Source of the DNA: Desulfotruncus alcoholivorax DSM 16058
GTDB lineage: Bacteria; Bacillota; Desulfotomaculia; Desulfotomaculales; Desulfallaceae
NCBI RefSeq assembly: GCF_000430885.1
Contig: NZ_AUMW01000001.1
Span: forward strand, 171,565 to 235,564
Length of the DNA stretch: 64,000 nucleotides
Direction: 5' to 3'
The translations under genes were made by a program, and so were the position numbers. Below, in pieces: positions 8,244 through 16,804 of this stretch; within the stretch, counting starts at the first letter, position 1; each line of letters opens with the position of its first letter. Below the pieces are notes generated by a model. It worked only from the letters and a program-made list of their open reading frames with translations. It did no database searches and had not been told where the DNA came from.

Positions 8244-8504
8244 TCAACCCCCGGCTTTACTTTTAATTTCAACATTACCCGGGATCTTTCCTCTGCAAGT
8301 AATAAAAAAGCCCGGGTTAACTAGCGGCGCCGGCGTTCTCCGCTCGTTGCTTTTAACCAACGGTATCTGCTTAGCTGGTGTGTCCCCTTTCCTAATAACA
8401 CTGTAGAGTTGAACAGAGAGTAAAAGCAAAATGCAAAGAATTATAATAATTCTCATTAAAAGCATGACTTTATCTTTAATCCTGGATATGACAATAAAAA
8501 ACAT
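8244..8504 (-). CDS. Small single-pass membrane protein of unknown function
   Basis: 86 aa. One hydrophobic segment near the N-terminus (VMLLMRIIIILCILLLLSV) is followed by a basic soluble tail containing two cysteine-poor low-complexity stretches. The ATG at 8504 has AGGAGG 7 nt upstream, a strong site, so it is likely translated. It lies between spoIIM and xerD with only a few bases to each. I do not recognise the family; the position suggests co-transcription with spoIIM. Confidence 0.6.
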   Translation of the reverse strand: MFFIVISRIKDKVMLLMRIIIILCILLLLSVQLYSVIRKGDTPAKQIPLVKSNERRTPAPLVNPGFFITCRGKIPGNVEIKSKAGG

Positions 8505-8536
8505 ATCCCTGCCTCCTTGCACACTATGCCAAAAAT

Positions 8537-9169
8537 TTACCAGCCGGCCAACAGTGAGGCTGAATATTTAGCAAAACCAGGAGTAATGTAGGCTTCGGTA
8601 AGAGCCGCCAGAACAAAAGCAGCCAATACGCCCGTCATAACCAAAGAATAACTTAAAAAAGCCGGCCATATTTTTGTTCTAGAATTAAAAAACCTTTTAA
8701 TTAACAATATGGAAAAAGAAAGCGAAGCCGTTCCGCCGATAATCATTGCCGGGATGAAAAATATATTGTGAGGAAGCATAGATATTAATATCACCAGGAA
8801 TCCGTGCAGTTCGTGATCCAAAGTTAAAAAACCGATGCTAAAGCCCAGTATGAAACCTCGAATAAAAATATACGCCAAAACCAGGGGGAGGCAGATTATC
8901 GTCAACCCCAGGACGTACATAACAACGCCTACAACGATATTGTCGTGTAAAGCTCCTCTGGCAACCTGCCCCTGGTTAATATCCAGTTCAGCCGCCTGGG
9001 ATAAAAAGGACTGCAGGTATTGATGCAACTCCTGGGCCTGGTTCTCTTGAAGCGTATTGGCGCCCAGAGAACCAAATAAAATTCCCACACTAAAAACTAT
9101 AATTACAATGAGATACAACGGCCAGCTTTTTTTAAGGGAGGCGGTCCAAATCCGGCTCAGATAGTTCAT
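8537..9169 (-). CDS. spoIIM: Stage II sporulation protein M
   Basis: 210 aa polytopic membrane protein, the scaffold of the SpoIIDMP peptidoglycan-degrading machine that drives engulfment. Five hydrophobic segments are visible (around residues 18-37, 80-103, 103-120, 125-150 and 170-195). Family-like features include GILFGSLGANTL, the loop DHELHGFLVI and PHNIFFIPAMIIGGT, which matches the DUF95 core. In Bacillus spoIIM is also close to xerD. spoIID and spoIIP are not in this window. Confidence 0.9.
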   Translation of the reverse strand: MNYLSRIWTASLKKSWPLYLIVIIVFSVGILFGSLGANTLQENQAQELHQYLQSFLSQAAELDINQGQVARGALHDNIVVGVVMYVLGLTIICLPLVLAYIFIRGFILGFSIGFLTLDHELHGFLVILISMLPHNIFFIPAMIIGGTASLSFSILLIKRFFNSRTKIWPAFLSYSLVMTGVLAAFVLAALTEAYITPGFAKYSASLLAGW

Positions 9170-9220
9170 ATCGCCGTTCCCCCTTACAACCTGTCCAAGG
9201 CTTTATTGGTAATTTATATG

Positions 9221-9895
9221 TCAGGCCGGTCGCTGATATTCTTCCCAAATAGCCCTGGTTATGTACTCAGCGGCCAGGATATCTTCCATGGAGTTACCAC
9301 TGGCCGCGACAACCGTTATACCGGCGTTTAGCGAATTGGCGAATTTAATTGCCCGGGACGCCGCCGCCCTGGCCGGTGCAGTGCCTTTTTTAGCCATTGT
9401 CCTGGCTACGGTGCCTGTAAGAACAACCGGTGCTCCGGCGTGCACAGCAGCGTCATAGGCTACGCCGCCCGTAGAAGTTGCAGCAATAGCCACCTTATTG
9501 CGGAAATCGCAAAGTTTGACGGTTTCGGCCCCAACATTAGGCAATATGGAACCTACTCTGGCTCCGGTTTTGTCCAGACCGCAGCACAGCCTGGTTATTC
9601 CGCTTAATCTTTGCTCGTCCGTACCCACCCTGGGCTCGGCTATCAGGATCACCTCGACCCCCTTTTCCTTGGCCAGACGGCCCGCCAGCAGGCCTATCCC
9701 TTCCGGGTCAATCGTCACAGGGGGTGCTGCGGCATCCGGCGCCGCACCGAATACAGCCAGGGCGCCGGCATCCAGGGCGGCTTCCAGCGTGGTGGACATA
9801 TCGATCACATCAACGATCACCACCACATCACCGTTCCTGGCCGCCTCCGCCGCACCGCTGGCATTAATGCCCAGCTTGACTGTTTTAATTTTCAT
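9221..9895 (-). CDS. ComB-like protein (2-phosphosulfolactate phosphatase family)
   Basis: 224 aa. The N-terminal strand-turn VVVIVDVIDMSTTLEAALDAGA matches the ComB signature usually read as VIDVLRASTT...ALANGA, the middle has ATSTGGVAYDAA, and the C-terminus has ASGNSMEDILAAEYI. ComB hydrolyses 2-phosphosulfolactate in coenzyme M synthesis, but ComB-like proteins are common in bacteria without CoM. Here the conserved Arg of the signature is replaced by Asp, so phosphatase activity is doubtful. A GGAGG lies 7 nt before the ATG. No other CoM gene is nearby. Confidence 0.65.
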   Translation of the reverse strand: MKIKTVKLGINASGAAEAARNGDVVVIVDVIDMSTTLEAALDAGALAVFGAAPDAAAPPVTIDPEGIGLLAGRLAKEKGVEVILIAEPRVGTDEQRLSGITRLCCGLDKTGARVGSILPNVGAETVKLCDFRNKVAIAATSTGGVAYDAAVHAGAPVVLTGTVARTMAKKGTAPARAAASRAIKFANSLNAGITVVAASGNSMEDILAAEYITRAIWEEYQRPA

Positions 9896-10034
9896 GCGAG
9901 TTCCTCCGGAATATATTAATGGTTAACCGCATAATGTTTGGTATATATTGGTTGAAGGTTGGTGTAATTATGCGTATTCGCATCTCCAGAAATTGTTTTT
10001 GTTACTGCGGCAAAATGGGTGATTTGCAAAAACT

Positions 10035-10070
10035 TTTACGGGGCTGGTCCCAATCTCAAATGACCGTAAA
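10035..10070. other. Inverted repeat in the 241-bp gap before the ComB-like gene
   Basis: TTTACGG at 10035-10041 and CCGTAAA at 10064-10070 form perfect 7-bp arms around a GC-rich loop containing GGTCC. The gap 9896-10136 is otherwise non-coding and matches no riboswitch that I know by eye. It could be a leader structure of the ComB-like gene or the tail of the DUF3866 operon. Confidence 0.35.
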
Positions 10071-10136
10071 GGACTTTCTAAGCTCCTCTTTGCACTAGGG
10101 AGTTGGTCTGGTACCTGTGCCTTTCGGCATATTTTT

Positions 10137-11255
10137 TCATTGCTCCGGGGCCATCCTCCAGGTATGGTCTCTCCTTTTTTCCGCCATTTTTCCGGCATGG
10201 ATGCCGGCGGCGCCTGCAGCCAGGAAAAATGCCGGGTCGTCTTTGACGGTCCGGCCCATTGACTTGACATTAACCCCTAGTTGTTGCAGCAAATCCAGCG
10301 CGGGAGTGCCTTCCTCCATTACCAGCCGGTGTTTTTCAGCCAGCCGGGCCGCCTTTACCTGCTCCCGTATAATCGACGCAAGATGATCAGGTAACCGGGG
10401 GAATACCAGGGTGCTTTTGGTTAGTGCAATGGTACCAAGTGCCGTAATTGTATGGTGGCTGATTCCCCGGTGTCGCTCACGCCGGTCGGCAAAGCTGATC
10501 CGGGGGATGGCAACGGGTTCACCAGCCAGTATATTTACGGCATTAATTATTTCCCCCTGTTCAACTCCCGTAAACCCGTATTTTGACGCCGAGCCGACTA
10601 TACCCGGGCCCATGGCCACAATCACCGCATCGGCTTTAGCGGCAGCCACGGCCGCCTGCAGTGCTGTATAAATATTGATGGTCTCCCAGTCACCGCCAAA
10701 GGCGTGCCCGCAAGTTATTGTGGCATCAATTAAACCCTTTTGATTAAGCTCATAAACCAGATCGCTCAGCCACAGAGGCAGCGCCGCCCCGTCCGTCATA
10801 ATATAAACCACCCTCGACTCCATGCCCAGAGCCGCCTTGATCCCGGCGGCGGCAGGGGCAACCATGCTGTGCAAGGTCCCGATCACCACGGGTAAGCCGG
10901 ACAGTGATTCTATCTGGTTGACCATATCCGATACATGGCTTTCGGGTTCTTCGGCAGCCAGCACTTTAACCTGCCCCGGGCTGTAGCGCAGTTTCATAAT
11001 GTGGCCGGCCTCAAGCATTTCTTTTTCCGGGGAAGTTATGTTGGCCATTACAAAATGTGAGCCGCCGGTGCCCAAATTCTTGGCCACAGCCGTCGTATTA
11101 AGCAGTACCTCGTCGCCCTCCGCCACCGGCCCGGTTACAGCGTCATAATTATAGGCCCTGCCCGGGCTTTCACCGGGTATTTCCACTAAAACAAATGTCA
11201 TTCCAGGACGCCGTGATATTATTTTTTGGACTATCCCCCGCTTAATCCTGATCAC
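10137..11255 (-). CDS. DUF3866 family protein
   Basis: ~372 aa. It begins IRIKRGIVQKI, has an N-terminal beta-rich segment (YNYDAVTGPVAEGDEVLLNT), then the hallmark LGTGGSHFVMAN, and a large C-terminal alpha/beta domain with GHAFGGDWETIN and AMGPGIVGSASKYG. DUF3866 proteins are found in Firmicutes and Actinobacteria; function unknown. The GTG at 11255 has AAGGGG upstream and overlaps the end of the M20 peptidase gene by 14 bp, so the two genes are coupled. A longer frame up to 11327 lies inside the peptidase gene and is not used. Confidence 0.8.
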   Translation of the reverse strand: MIRIKRGIVQKIISRRPGMTFVLVEIPGESPGRAYNYDAVTGPVAEGDEVLLNTTAVAKNLGTGGSHFVMANITSPEKEMLEAGHIMKLRYSPGQVKVLAAEEPESHVSDMVNQIESLSGLPVVIGTLHSMVAPAAAGIKAALGMESRVVYIMTDGAALPLWLSDLVYELNQKGLIDATITCGHAFGGDWETINIYTALQAAVAAAKADAVIVAMGPGIVGSASKYGFTGVEQGEIINAVNILAGEPVAIPRISFADRRERHRGISHHTITALGTIALTKSTLVFPRLPDHLASIIREQVKAARLAEKHRLVMEEGTPALDLLQQLGVNVKSMGRTVKDDPAFFLAAGAAGIHAGKMAEKRRDHTWRMAPEQ

Positions 11256-12381
11256 ATAAAAGCCCCTTTTCCGCCGCTTCCTTAATGATAGCCAGAACAT
11301 ATTCCGCATCTTTAACCAGGTCTTCAACCGCTATATATTCCTCGGTAGTATGAACCTTTTTCATGGCGATGCCCAGGTTTACGGAAGGGATACCGTGTTG
11401 ATTCAAAATATGGGTGTCACTGCCGCCGCCGGTGCTCTTAATCTCGGGCTTTAACCCGATTTTTACCGCGGCTTTTTGAGCCAGCCGCACAACCGGTTCG
11501 CTTTCCGGCACAAACATGGCCGGGTAAATTGTTTCAACATTAATCTGCACCTTTGTTCCCGCATCACGCGCGGCTTTTTCCAGCGCATCACAGATAGCTC
11601 CGGTTTGATTGATCCTTTTTTGTTCGTTCAGGCTCCTGGTTTCCCCCTGCAGCGTTACCCTGTCCGGAACTATGTTAACTGCTTTACCACCGGTGATGAT
11701 ACCTAAATTGGCGGTGGTTTCTTCATCTATTCTACCAAGTGCCATTGCCGCCACTGCCCTGGAGGCAACCTGGATCGCATTGATCCCGTCTTCCGGATTA
11801 ATTCCCGCATGGGCCGCCCGCCCGAACATTTCAGCCACAATTTTATCCTGCGACGGGCCCTGGTTAACAATAGTGCCGGCTTGGCCATCCGAATCCAGCA
11901 CAAATCCCATCTTTGCTGTAAGCCTTGAATAATCCAGCGCTTTGGCTCCGGAAAGACCGGTTTCCTCACACACGGTAAACACCAACTCCAGGTCTCCGTA
12001 TGGAATCTCTTGCTCTTTCAACACCCGTACCGCTTCCAGGATAGCAGCAATTCCCGCCTTGTCATCGGAGCCCAACACAGTATCGCCGGCGGAGCGGATA
12101 ATCCCGCTTTCTTCAACCGGTTTGATTCCCATGCCAGGAGTCACCGTATCCATATGAGCGCAAAATAAAACCGGCTGTGCTTCAACGTTCCCTTTTAATT
12201 TGGCAATGATGTTGCCTGTTTCAGTGCCTATTTCCTTTGCTGCTTCATCTATCGTTACCCCAAAGCCCAGAGCTGCAAGTTTTTCTTTAAGCAGTGCGGC
12301 CATCCGCCCCTCCCTGCCGCTCTCACTGCCCACCTGCACCAATTCCATAAATTCAGCCACCAATCGTTCCTTGTTAATCAA
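11242..12381 (-). CDS. M20-family (PepT/YqjE-like) metallopeptidase
   Basis: 379 aa, predicted two-zinc exopeptidase acting on short peptides in the cytoplasm. Zinc ligands are visible: the His and Asp of FCAHMDTVTPG (~residues 72-82), the Asp of GSDDKAGIAA (~104-113), the Glu pair of CEETGLSG, and a late His in STGGGSDTHILNQHG. A lid/dimerisation domain occupies ~180-290. It is the first gene of the peptidase-DUF3866 pair. The nearest relatives are PepT and Bacillus YqjE; exact substrate not deducible. Confidence 0.85.
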   Translation of the reverse strand: MINKERLVAEFMELVQVGSESGREGRMAALLKEKLAALGFGVTIDEAAKEIGTETGNIIAKLKGNVEAQPVLFCAHMDTVTPGMGIKPVEESGIIRSAGDTVLGSDDKAGIAAILEAVRVLKEQEIPYGDLELVFTVCEETGLSGAKALDYSRLTAKMGFVLDSDGQAGTIVNQGPSQDKIVAEMFGRAAHAGINPEDGINAIQVASRAVAAMALGRIDEETTANLGIITGGKAVNIVPDRVTLQGETRSLNEQKRINQTGAICDALEKAARDAGTKVQINVETIYPAMFVPESEPVVRLAQKAAVKIGLKPEIKSTGGGSDTHILNQHGIPSVNLGIAMKKVHTTEEYIAVEDLVKDAEYVLAIIKEAAEKGLLCDQD

Positions 12382-12410
12382 ACGAACACCACCCTGTAAT
12401 TTTTTTCAGG

Positions 12411-12473
12411 TATTCAGAATATTATGAGATGATAAACCGTTCTCTGACTCCTGACTACTGACTTCTGACTCCT
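12411..12473. repeat. Dispersed repeat family B, copy 1
   Basis: Pattern TATTCAGAATA...GATAAACCGTTC...TCTGACTCCTGACTACTGACTTCTGACTCC, shared with copies at 12547, 22209, 28672, 43200 and 50601. The two ends are imperfect inverted complements, giving a potential hairpin. It lies between the M20 peptidase promoter side and the kor operon terminator. Confidence 0.75.
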
Positions 12474-12496
12474 CTATTGTACTTCTTTATTAATAT

Positions 12497-12541
12497 AATA
12501 ACCGCCAATTCCCTTACTGTAAAACAAGGATGGCGGTTATT
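12497..12541. terminator. Hairpin downstream of the kor operon
   Basis: Perfect 11-bp arms AATAACCGCCA (12497-12507) and TGGCGGTTATT (12531-12541) with A/T-rich flanks on both sides, so it can act in both directions. It lies between the end of korC and the M20 peptidase gene, sandwiched by two family B repeats. Confidence 0.65.
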
Positions 12542-12546
12542 TTATG

Positions 12547-12626
12547 GTATTCAGAATTCAGTAGTCAGAATTCAGAATACCAAGAAACGATAAACCGTTC
12601 TTTCATTCTGACTCCTGACTTCTGAG
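12547..12626. repeat. Dispersed repeat family B, copy 2
   Basis: GTATTCAGAATTCAGTAGTCAG at the left, ACGATAAACCGTTC in the middle and ATTCTGACTCCTGACTTCTGA at the right. The right end abuts the korC stop codon. Together with copy 1 it makes a closely spaced pair around the terminator. Confidence 0.8.
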
Positions 12627-12629
12627 TAG

Positions 12630-13175
12630 TTACCTTTCGTTAATGGCCAGTTCTCTGCCCTTTTCCAGCGCGTCACGATTAATTGGAATTAAGTTATGCC
12701 GCTTGGGGGGCAGCACGTCCTTCAACGCCTCCAGTACGGAATCGGTAGATACCACGCCGGTCAGCTCCAACAAAACACCAAGGATAATATTATTGGCCAC
12801 TTTGCCGTTGCCCAGTTCTTCGGCCAGGTCATTGGCGGGCACGTAAACCGTGCGCACATCCGTGCGCTTGGTTTTAATATTTATGAGCGAGCTGTTGACC
12901 AGTATCAGGCCGCCGGGGACTACCGCGGGCTCAAATTTTTCTAAAGACGGCCTGTTCATGGCTATAAGGACTGTTGGCTCACTAACCACCGGCGAGCTGA
13001 TGGGCTGGTCGGAAATTGTAACCCCGCAGTTGGCTGTGCCGCCGCGCATTTCCGGGCCGTACGAGGGAATCCAGGCCACGTGCTTGTTTTCTTTCATTCC
13101 GGCATAAGCCAGCAGCTGCCCCATAGAGAGCACACCCTGTCCACCGAAACCGGCGATTAAAATGCCTTGAAACAT
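12630..13175 (-). CDS. korC: 2-oxoacid:ferredoxin oxidoreductase, gamma subunit
   Basis: 181 aa gamma subunit with the family start ILIAGFGGQGVLSMGQLLA and PSYGPEMRGGTANCGVTIS. With the alpha, beta and delta subunits it oxidises a 2-oxoacid with CoA to acyl-CoA, CO2 and reduced ferredoxin. 2-oxoglutarate is the most likely substrate from overall likeness, though branched-chain oxoacids (Vor) cannot be excluded. Its start overlaps the korB stop by one base. It is the last gene of korD-A-B-C. Confidence 0.88.
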   Translation of the reverse strand: MFQGILIAGFGGQGVLSMGQLLAYAGMKENKHVAWIPSYGPEMRGGTANCGVTISDQPISSPVVSEPTVLIAMNRPSLEKFEPAVVPGGLILVNSSLINIKTKRTDVRTVYVPANDLAEELGNGKVANNIILGVLLELTGVVSTDSVLEALKDVLPPKRHNLIPINRDALEKGRELAINER

Positions 13176-13927
13176 TATGGTTGCACCTCCGTTGCCGGAG
13201 TTTTGTATTCACCCAGCGGGTAATAGGGAATCATTTTTTCTTCCAGCCATTTAAGCGCTTCAAGGGGCGATAAACCCCAGTTGGTGGGGCAGGCGCTGAG
13301 CACCTCCACCATGGTAAAACCGGCTCCGCTCATCTGAACATCAAACGCTTTCCGGATGGCTTTTTTAGCCGCCAGCACATTCTTGGGGTTATTCACCGCC
13401 ACTCTGGCCAGGTAGGCGCTGCCGTCCAACGGGGCCAGCATTTCGCATACCTTAACCGGCATACCGTTGGCTGCCGCGTCACGCCCAAAGGGTGTGGTGG
13501 TGGTTTTCTGGCCCAGTAAGGTGGTGGGCGCCATCTGGCCGCCGGTCATGGCGTAAACGGCATTGTTAATGAAGATAACGGTTATTTTTTCTCCCCTGGC
13601 GGCAGCGTGCACCAGTTCACCGGTACCAATGGCCGCCGCGTCCCCGTCCCCCTGGTAGGTAAATACCAACCGGTCCGGCAGAACTCTTTTTATCCCTGTT
13701 GCCACCGCGGGCGCCCTTCCGTGGGCCGCCTGGTACATGTCAATGTCCATGTAATTATATATAAATACGGAACATCCGACCGGGGCCACACCCAGCGCCC
13801 GCTCATAGACGTCCATTTCGTCAATTATTTCAGCTACCAGCCTGTGCACAATGCCGTGGGTGCAGCCGGGGCAGTAATGCATCGGCATGTCTGTTAACGA
13901 TTCCGGTCTGGTAAAAACTGTTTTCAT
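13175..13927 (-). CDS. korB: 2-oxoacid:ferredoxin oxidoreductase, beta (TPP-binding) subunit
   Basis: 250 aa thiamine-diphosphate subunit. [15 protein letters not shown] at ~15-29 has the conserved CPGC, and the Mg/TPP motif is visible as [15 protein letters not shown] (~95-109) followed by [18 protein letters not shown]. The beta subunit holds the catalytic TPP site. It overlaps korA by 4 bp and korC by 1 bp. Confidence 0.92.
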   Translation of the reverse strand: MKTVFTRPESLTDMPMHYCPGCTHGIVHRLVAEIIDEMDVYERALGVAPVGCSVFIYNYMDIDMYQAAHGRAPAVATGIKRVLPDRLVFTYQGDGDAAAIGTGELVHAAARGEKITVIFINNAVYAMTGGQMAPTTLLGQKTTTTPFGRDAAANGMPVKVCEMLAPLDGSAYLARVAVNNPKNVLAAKKAIRKAFDVQMSGAGFTMVEVLSACPTNWGLSPLEALKWLEEKMIPYYPLGEYKTPATEVQP

Positions 13928-14991
13928 TTTGCTGCACCCCCATCGTAAAGTTTTCTTATTTCGTTGAGTACATCCCTGGCCACCGGCAGCATACCGCCCA
14001 CCCGGCCGTAAAAATGCACCGGCCTGGCATCGCTGACAGCAAGGCGCACGTCCTCAATCATCTGACCCATGTTCATTTCCACAACCAAAAAATTATTTGC
14101 TGTTTCCTTAACCCCGGCAAAAACGTCATTGGGGAACGGCCAAACAGTAATAGGCCTGATCAGTCCCACCGCCATGCCTTCTGCCCTGGCGCTGTCAACC
14201 GCCGCTTTGCATATCCTGGCACAGGTGCCGAACGCCACGACCACCATTTTAGCATCGTCCAGCCGGTATTCCTCCCACCGCTGTTCTTCGCGGGCTATAA
14301 TGGCATACTTTTCACCTAATTTAAGATTATGCTTTTCGCATTCTTCCGGAACGATATATAGTGAATTAATTAACCGTTTAGGTCCGCCTTTTTTACGACC
14401 GGTTGCGGCCCAGGGGCGGTCCGGTACGGTAATTTCCTTTTCCTCGCCCAGTTCAACCGGCTCCATCATTTGTCCCAGAACACCGTCGGCCAGCAGCATG
14501 ACGGGGTTGCGGTATTTATCCGCAAGGTCGAAGGCATCCTGCATCAGGTCTATAATTTCCTGTACGGAAGCCGGGGCCAGACAGATCAATCTGTAATCCC
14601 CATGTCCACCGCCTTTGACGGCCTGGAAGTAGTCGGACTGGGCCGGGGCAATATTACCCAGGCCGGGGCCCCCCCGGATCATATTAACAATAACACAGGG
14701 CAGCTCGGCACCGGCAATGTAAGATATTCCCTCCTGCATCAGGCTGATTCCCGGTCCCGAAGATGAGGTCATAACCCGGGCCCCGGCTCCGGCAGCGCCA
14801 AACACCATATTGGCAGCGGCGGTTTCGCTTTCGGACTGCAGGTAAGTTCCTCCGACTTCCGGCATTCTTTTAGCCAGGTAATGAGGCAATTCGCTCTGGG
14901 GAGTTATGGGGTAACCGAAAAAATAACGGCAACCGGCCCTTACGGCTCCCTCACCGATGGCTTCATTGCCTTTCATCAAAATTTTAGCCAA
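13924..14991 (-). CDS. korA: 2-oxoacid:ferredoxin oxidoreductase, alpha subunit
   Basis: ~355 aa. It begins [20 protein letters not shown], with the family motif [17 protein letters not shown] and [18 protein letters not shown] choose the TTG at 14991 because GGGAGG lies 9 nt upstream; the ATG five codons later is too far from it. The gene overlaps korD by 8 bp. The protein forms the substrate/CoA side of the complex. Confidence 0.9.
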   Translation of the reverse strand: MAKILMKGNEAIGEGAVRAGCRYFFGYPITPQSELPHYLAKRMPEVGGTYLQSESETAAANMVFGAAGAGARVMTSSSGPGISLMQEGISYIAGAELPCVIVNMIRGGPGLGNIAPAQSDYFQAVKGGGHGDYRLICLAPASVQEIIDLMQDAFDLADKYRNPVMLLADGVLGQMMEPVELGEEKEITVPDRPWAATGRKKGGPKRLINSLYIVPEECEKHNLKLGEKYAIIAREEQRWEEYRLDDAKMVVVAFGTCARICKAAVDSARAEGMAVGLIRPITVWPFPNDVFAGVKETANNFLVVEMNMGQMIEDVRLAVSDARPVHFYGRVGGMLPVARDVLNEIRKLYDGGAAK

Positions 14992-15211
14992 CTTTTTTTT
15001 CCTCCCTTGCCACTTCGATAACCAGATCCGGGCACATAACGGCACAAAGTGCGCAGCCGGTGCATTTCTCCTGATCCTCTATCATCGCCGGGTGAAATCC
15101 CATAACATTAATGTGATCCGACATTTTGATAATTTGCTTGGGACAAACTGAAGCACATAATTTACATCCCTTGCAACGATCTTCGCGGAAAGTTACTTGC
15201 GCTCGCGCCAA
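14984..15211 (-). CDS. korD: 2-oxoacid:ferredoxin oxidoreductase, delta (ferredoxin) subunit
   Basis: 75 aa two-[4Fe-4S] ferredoxin with CKGCKLCASVCP and CTGCALCAVMCP, the classical paired CxxCxxCxxxCP motifs. It relays electrons from the TPP site to external ferredoxin. It is the first gene of the kor operon, 51 bp downstream of the ATPase gene, so the operon may start further upstream. Confidence 0.92.
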   Translation of the reverse strand: MARAQVTFREDRCKGCKLCASVCPKQIIKMSDHINVMGFHPAMIEDQEKCTGCALCAVMCPDLVIEVAREEKKVG

Positions 15212-15262
15212 GGCGATACCTCCTTTAACAAGTTATACAGTTGGATAAAAGCTTTATTTGAA

Positions 15263-15946
15263 CTAACCCCTCAGCCACGGGGGAAGTACATGCAGGTTAA
15301 GCGGGAACAAATTTTCCTGCGGAAACCTTTGGGCCAGTTCTGCAGCGAGCTCATTTCTGACTGCCATAAAAGTAACAGGCACGTTAAGCCTGCTTGCAGC
15401 CTCTGTCACGATATTATGGCCGGTCTCGATTGTGGCAATGTCAGTACCGGATCCCAGGTTGGTGTTGCTGACCAAGCCGGTGACTTTCAGGCGCGATGCC
15501 TTTTCCACCGCTTTCAGCACTTGCATAATGCCTTCCACAGTCCTGGTAAAAGGGCGGCAGGTATTGACAACAAAAAACATGCCATAAGAGCCTTCAGGCA
15601 GAAGGGGTTTAAATCTTCCCAGGGCAGTGGCGCCGATGTCGTCGCCGCCCACATCAAAAACGCCCTTGATCCCCTCATCTTCCAGAATGCCCAGAATCGC
15701 AGCAGGAAGGGCCGGAACATCGGCACCCGCCAGCTCACCCGCCGGGGCCACCACTTTAAGTCCGTTTTGCTCCAGGTAATCCCTGAATACCCTGGTCCTG
15801 AAATAGGGGTTCACTATATCGAGGTCCACTATGCCCACCCGGTCATGCTCTTGTTTAAGCCGCAAGGCGTAATTAATGGCCAGCTCAGTCTTCCCGCTGC
15901 CTATGTTCCCGGTAAAAATCGTTATTCTTTCACTTAATTTCGACAT
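15263..15946 (-). CDS. P-loop ATPase of the MinD/CobQ type
   Basis: 227 aa. Walker A is GNIGSGKTE at ~13-21; VGIVDLDIVNPYFRTR and FDVGGDDIGATALG resemble the deviant Walker motifs of SIMIBI-class NTPases. It is found next to kor genes in related clostridia, but I know of no demonstrated function. Possible roles include maturation or regulation of the adjacent oxidoreductase; that is inference from position only. The gap to the glycosyltransferase gene upstream is 8 bp. Confidence 0.65.
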   Translation of the reverse strand: MSKLSERITIFTGNIGSGKTELAINYALRLKQEHDRVGIVDLDIVNPYFRTRVFRDYLEQNGLKVVAPAGELAGADVPALPAAILGILEDEGIKGVFDVGGDDIGATALGRFKPLLPEGSYGMFFVVNTCRPFTRTVEGIMQVLKAVEKASRLKVTGLVSNTNLGSGTDIATIETGHNIVTEAASRLNVPVTFMAVRNELAAELAQRFPQENLFPLNLHVLPPWLRG

Positions 15947-15954
15947 CTGTTTCC

Positions 15955-16800
15955 CTAATCCTTCTCCCGCCCCAGCATATCCAGGTAGTTGAGCAACACG
16001 TTACCCGAGATGATGCTCGTTAAGGAATATTTTTCGGTAATAATATGGATTAAAACAAGCAACGCCAAATACGCGATTCTAAAATAGCCATCCAGCGCTG
16101 CTGCGGCAGTAACGCCCACAACCATGCCCAGGGTATTGGAGCCGGCGTCCCCCATCATGGCCCGGGCCTTGAGGTCCGCCCCCAAATAGGCCAGCACACT
16201 GCCCAGGATAATCACCATCATTACTGCTTCCGGCCTGCCCAGTGCCGGCGGCAGGATAACGGCACAGGCCAAAATAAATATTTTGCCCGCCCGCCCGGGG
16301 CGCAAATCGAATAAGTTCACCAGATTAACCGAAAGAGCTATGATTAAAGAACTGTCTATGATTCTAGCCCAATTGCCGGGATATAGTTGTACTCCCACTA
16401 TAATCGCGATTAAACCACCGCCGATTGCTTTAACGGCGCCTGTGGTCAGGCGCCCGGCCCAAAGGGCTTTAAAGTGGCCGGTTAAGCCTGTTGCGTCCCT
16501 GGTCCCCCAAAAATCGTCAATCAAGCCAAGGCAAGTTGCACCGCCAATGGAAAATAAAAAAAGGGGAGCCAGGCTGCGCGGGCTTTCGGGCCGGAATAAA
16601 TCCAGCAACGCCACTGTTATCAACGCAGAAACAAAAAAAATAATACCCGCTCCAAGAGGTATTGCTTCGCCTCGATAATTAGGGCGGACAAAACCGGCCG
16701 CTGTTATCATGCACAGTAACCTTTCCCTGATAGCATAAGTAACACAGAAAGATACAAGTAACGCCACTGGCAAAAAAAGTGTCTCCGGTAGCCAGTTCAC
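15955..16800 (-). CDS. MraY/WecA-like phospho-sugar transferase (membrane)
   Basis: 281 aa, polytopic membrane protein with about eight hydrophobic segments. The family's catalytic motifs are present: LIDDFWGTRD (~118-127), VNLFDLRPGRAGK and MMGDAGSNTLGM (~217-228). Such enzymes transfer a sugar-1-phosphate from UDP-sugar to a polyprenyl-phosphate. It is too short and too diverged to be MraY itself. It is coupled to the family 2 glycosyltransferase gene (4-bp gap), and both precede the SteA/SteB-like genes, suggesting an envelope glycan made with this unit. Confidence 0.75.
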   Translation of the reverse strand: MNWLPETLFLPVALLVSFCVTYAIRERLLCMITAAGFVRPNYRGEAIPLGAGIIFFVSALITVALLDLFRPESPRSLAPLFLFSIGGATCLGLIDDFWGTRDATGLTGHFKALWAGRLTTGAVKAIGGGLIAIIVGVQLYPGNWARIIDSSLIIALSVNLVNLFDLRPGRAGKIFILACAVILPPALGRPEAVMMVIILGSVLAYLGADLKARAMMGDAGSNTLGMVVGVTAAAALDGYFRIAYLALLVLIHIITEKYSLTSIISGNVLLNYLDMLGREKD

Positions 16801-16804
16801 AATT

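Noticed and set aside
9968..10270. 100-codon minus-strand frame
   Set aside because: Half overlaps the DUF3866 gene in another frame and the other half is the ComB leader; no ribosome site or family likeness.
15955..16800. MraY (essential peptidoglycan precursor transferase)
   Set aside because: Too short (281 aa against ~320), not in a mur/fts cluster, and motifs only partly match; called a MraY/WecA-like enzyme.
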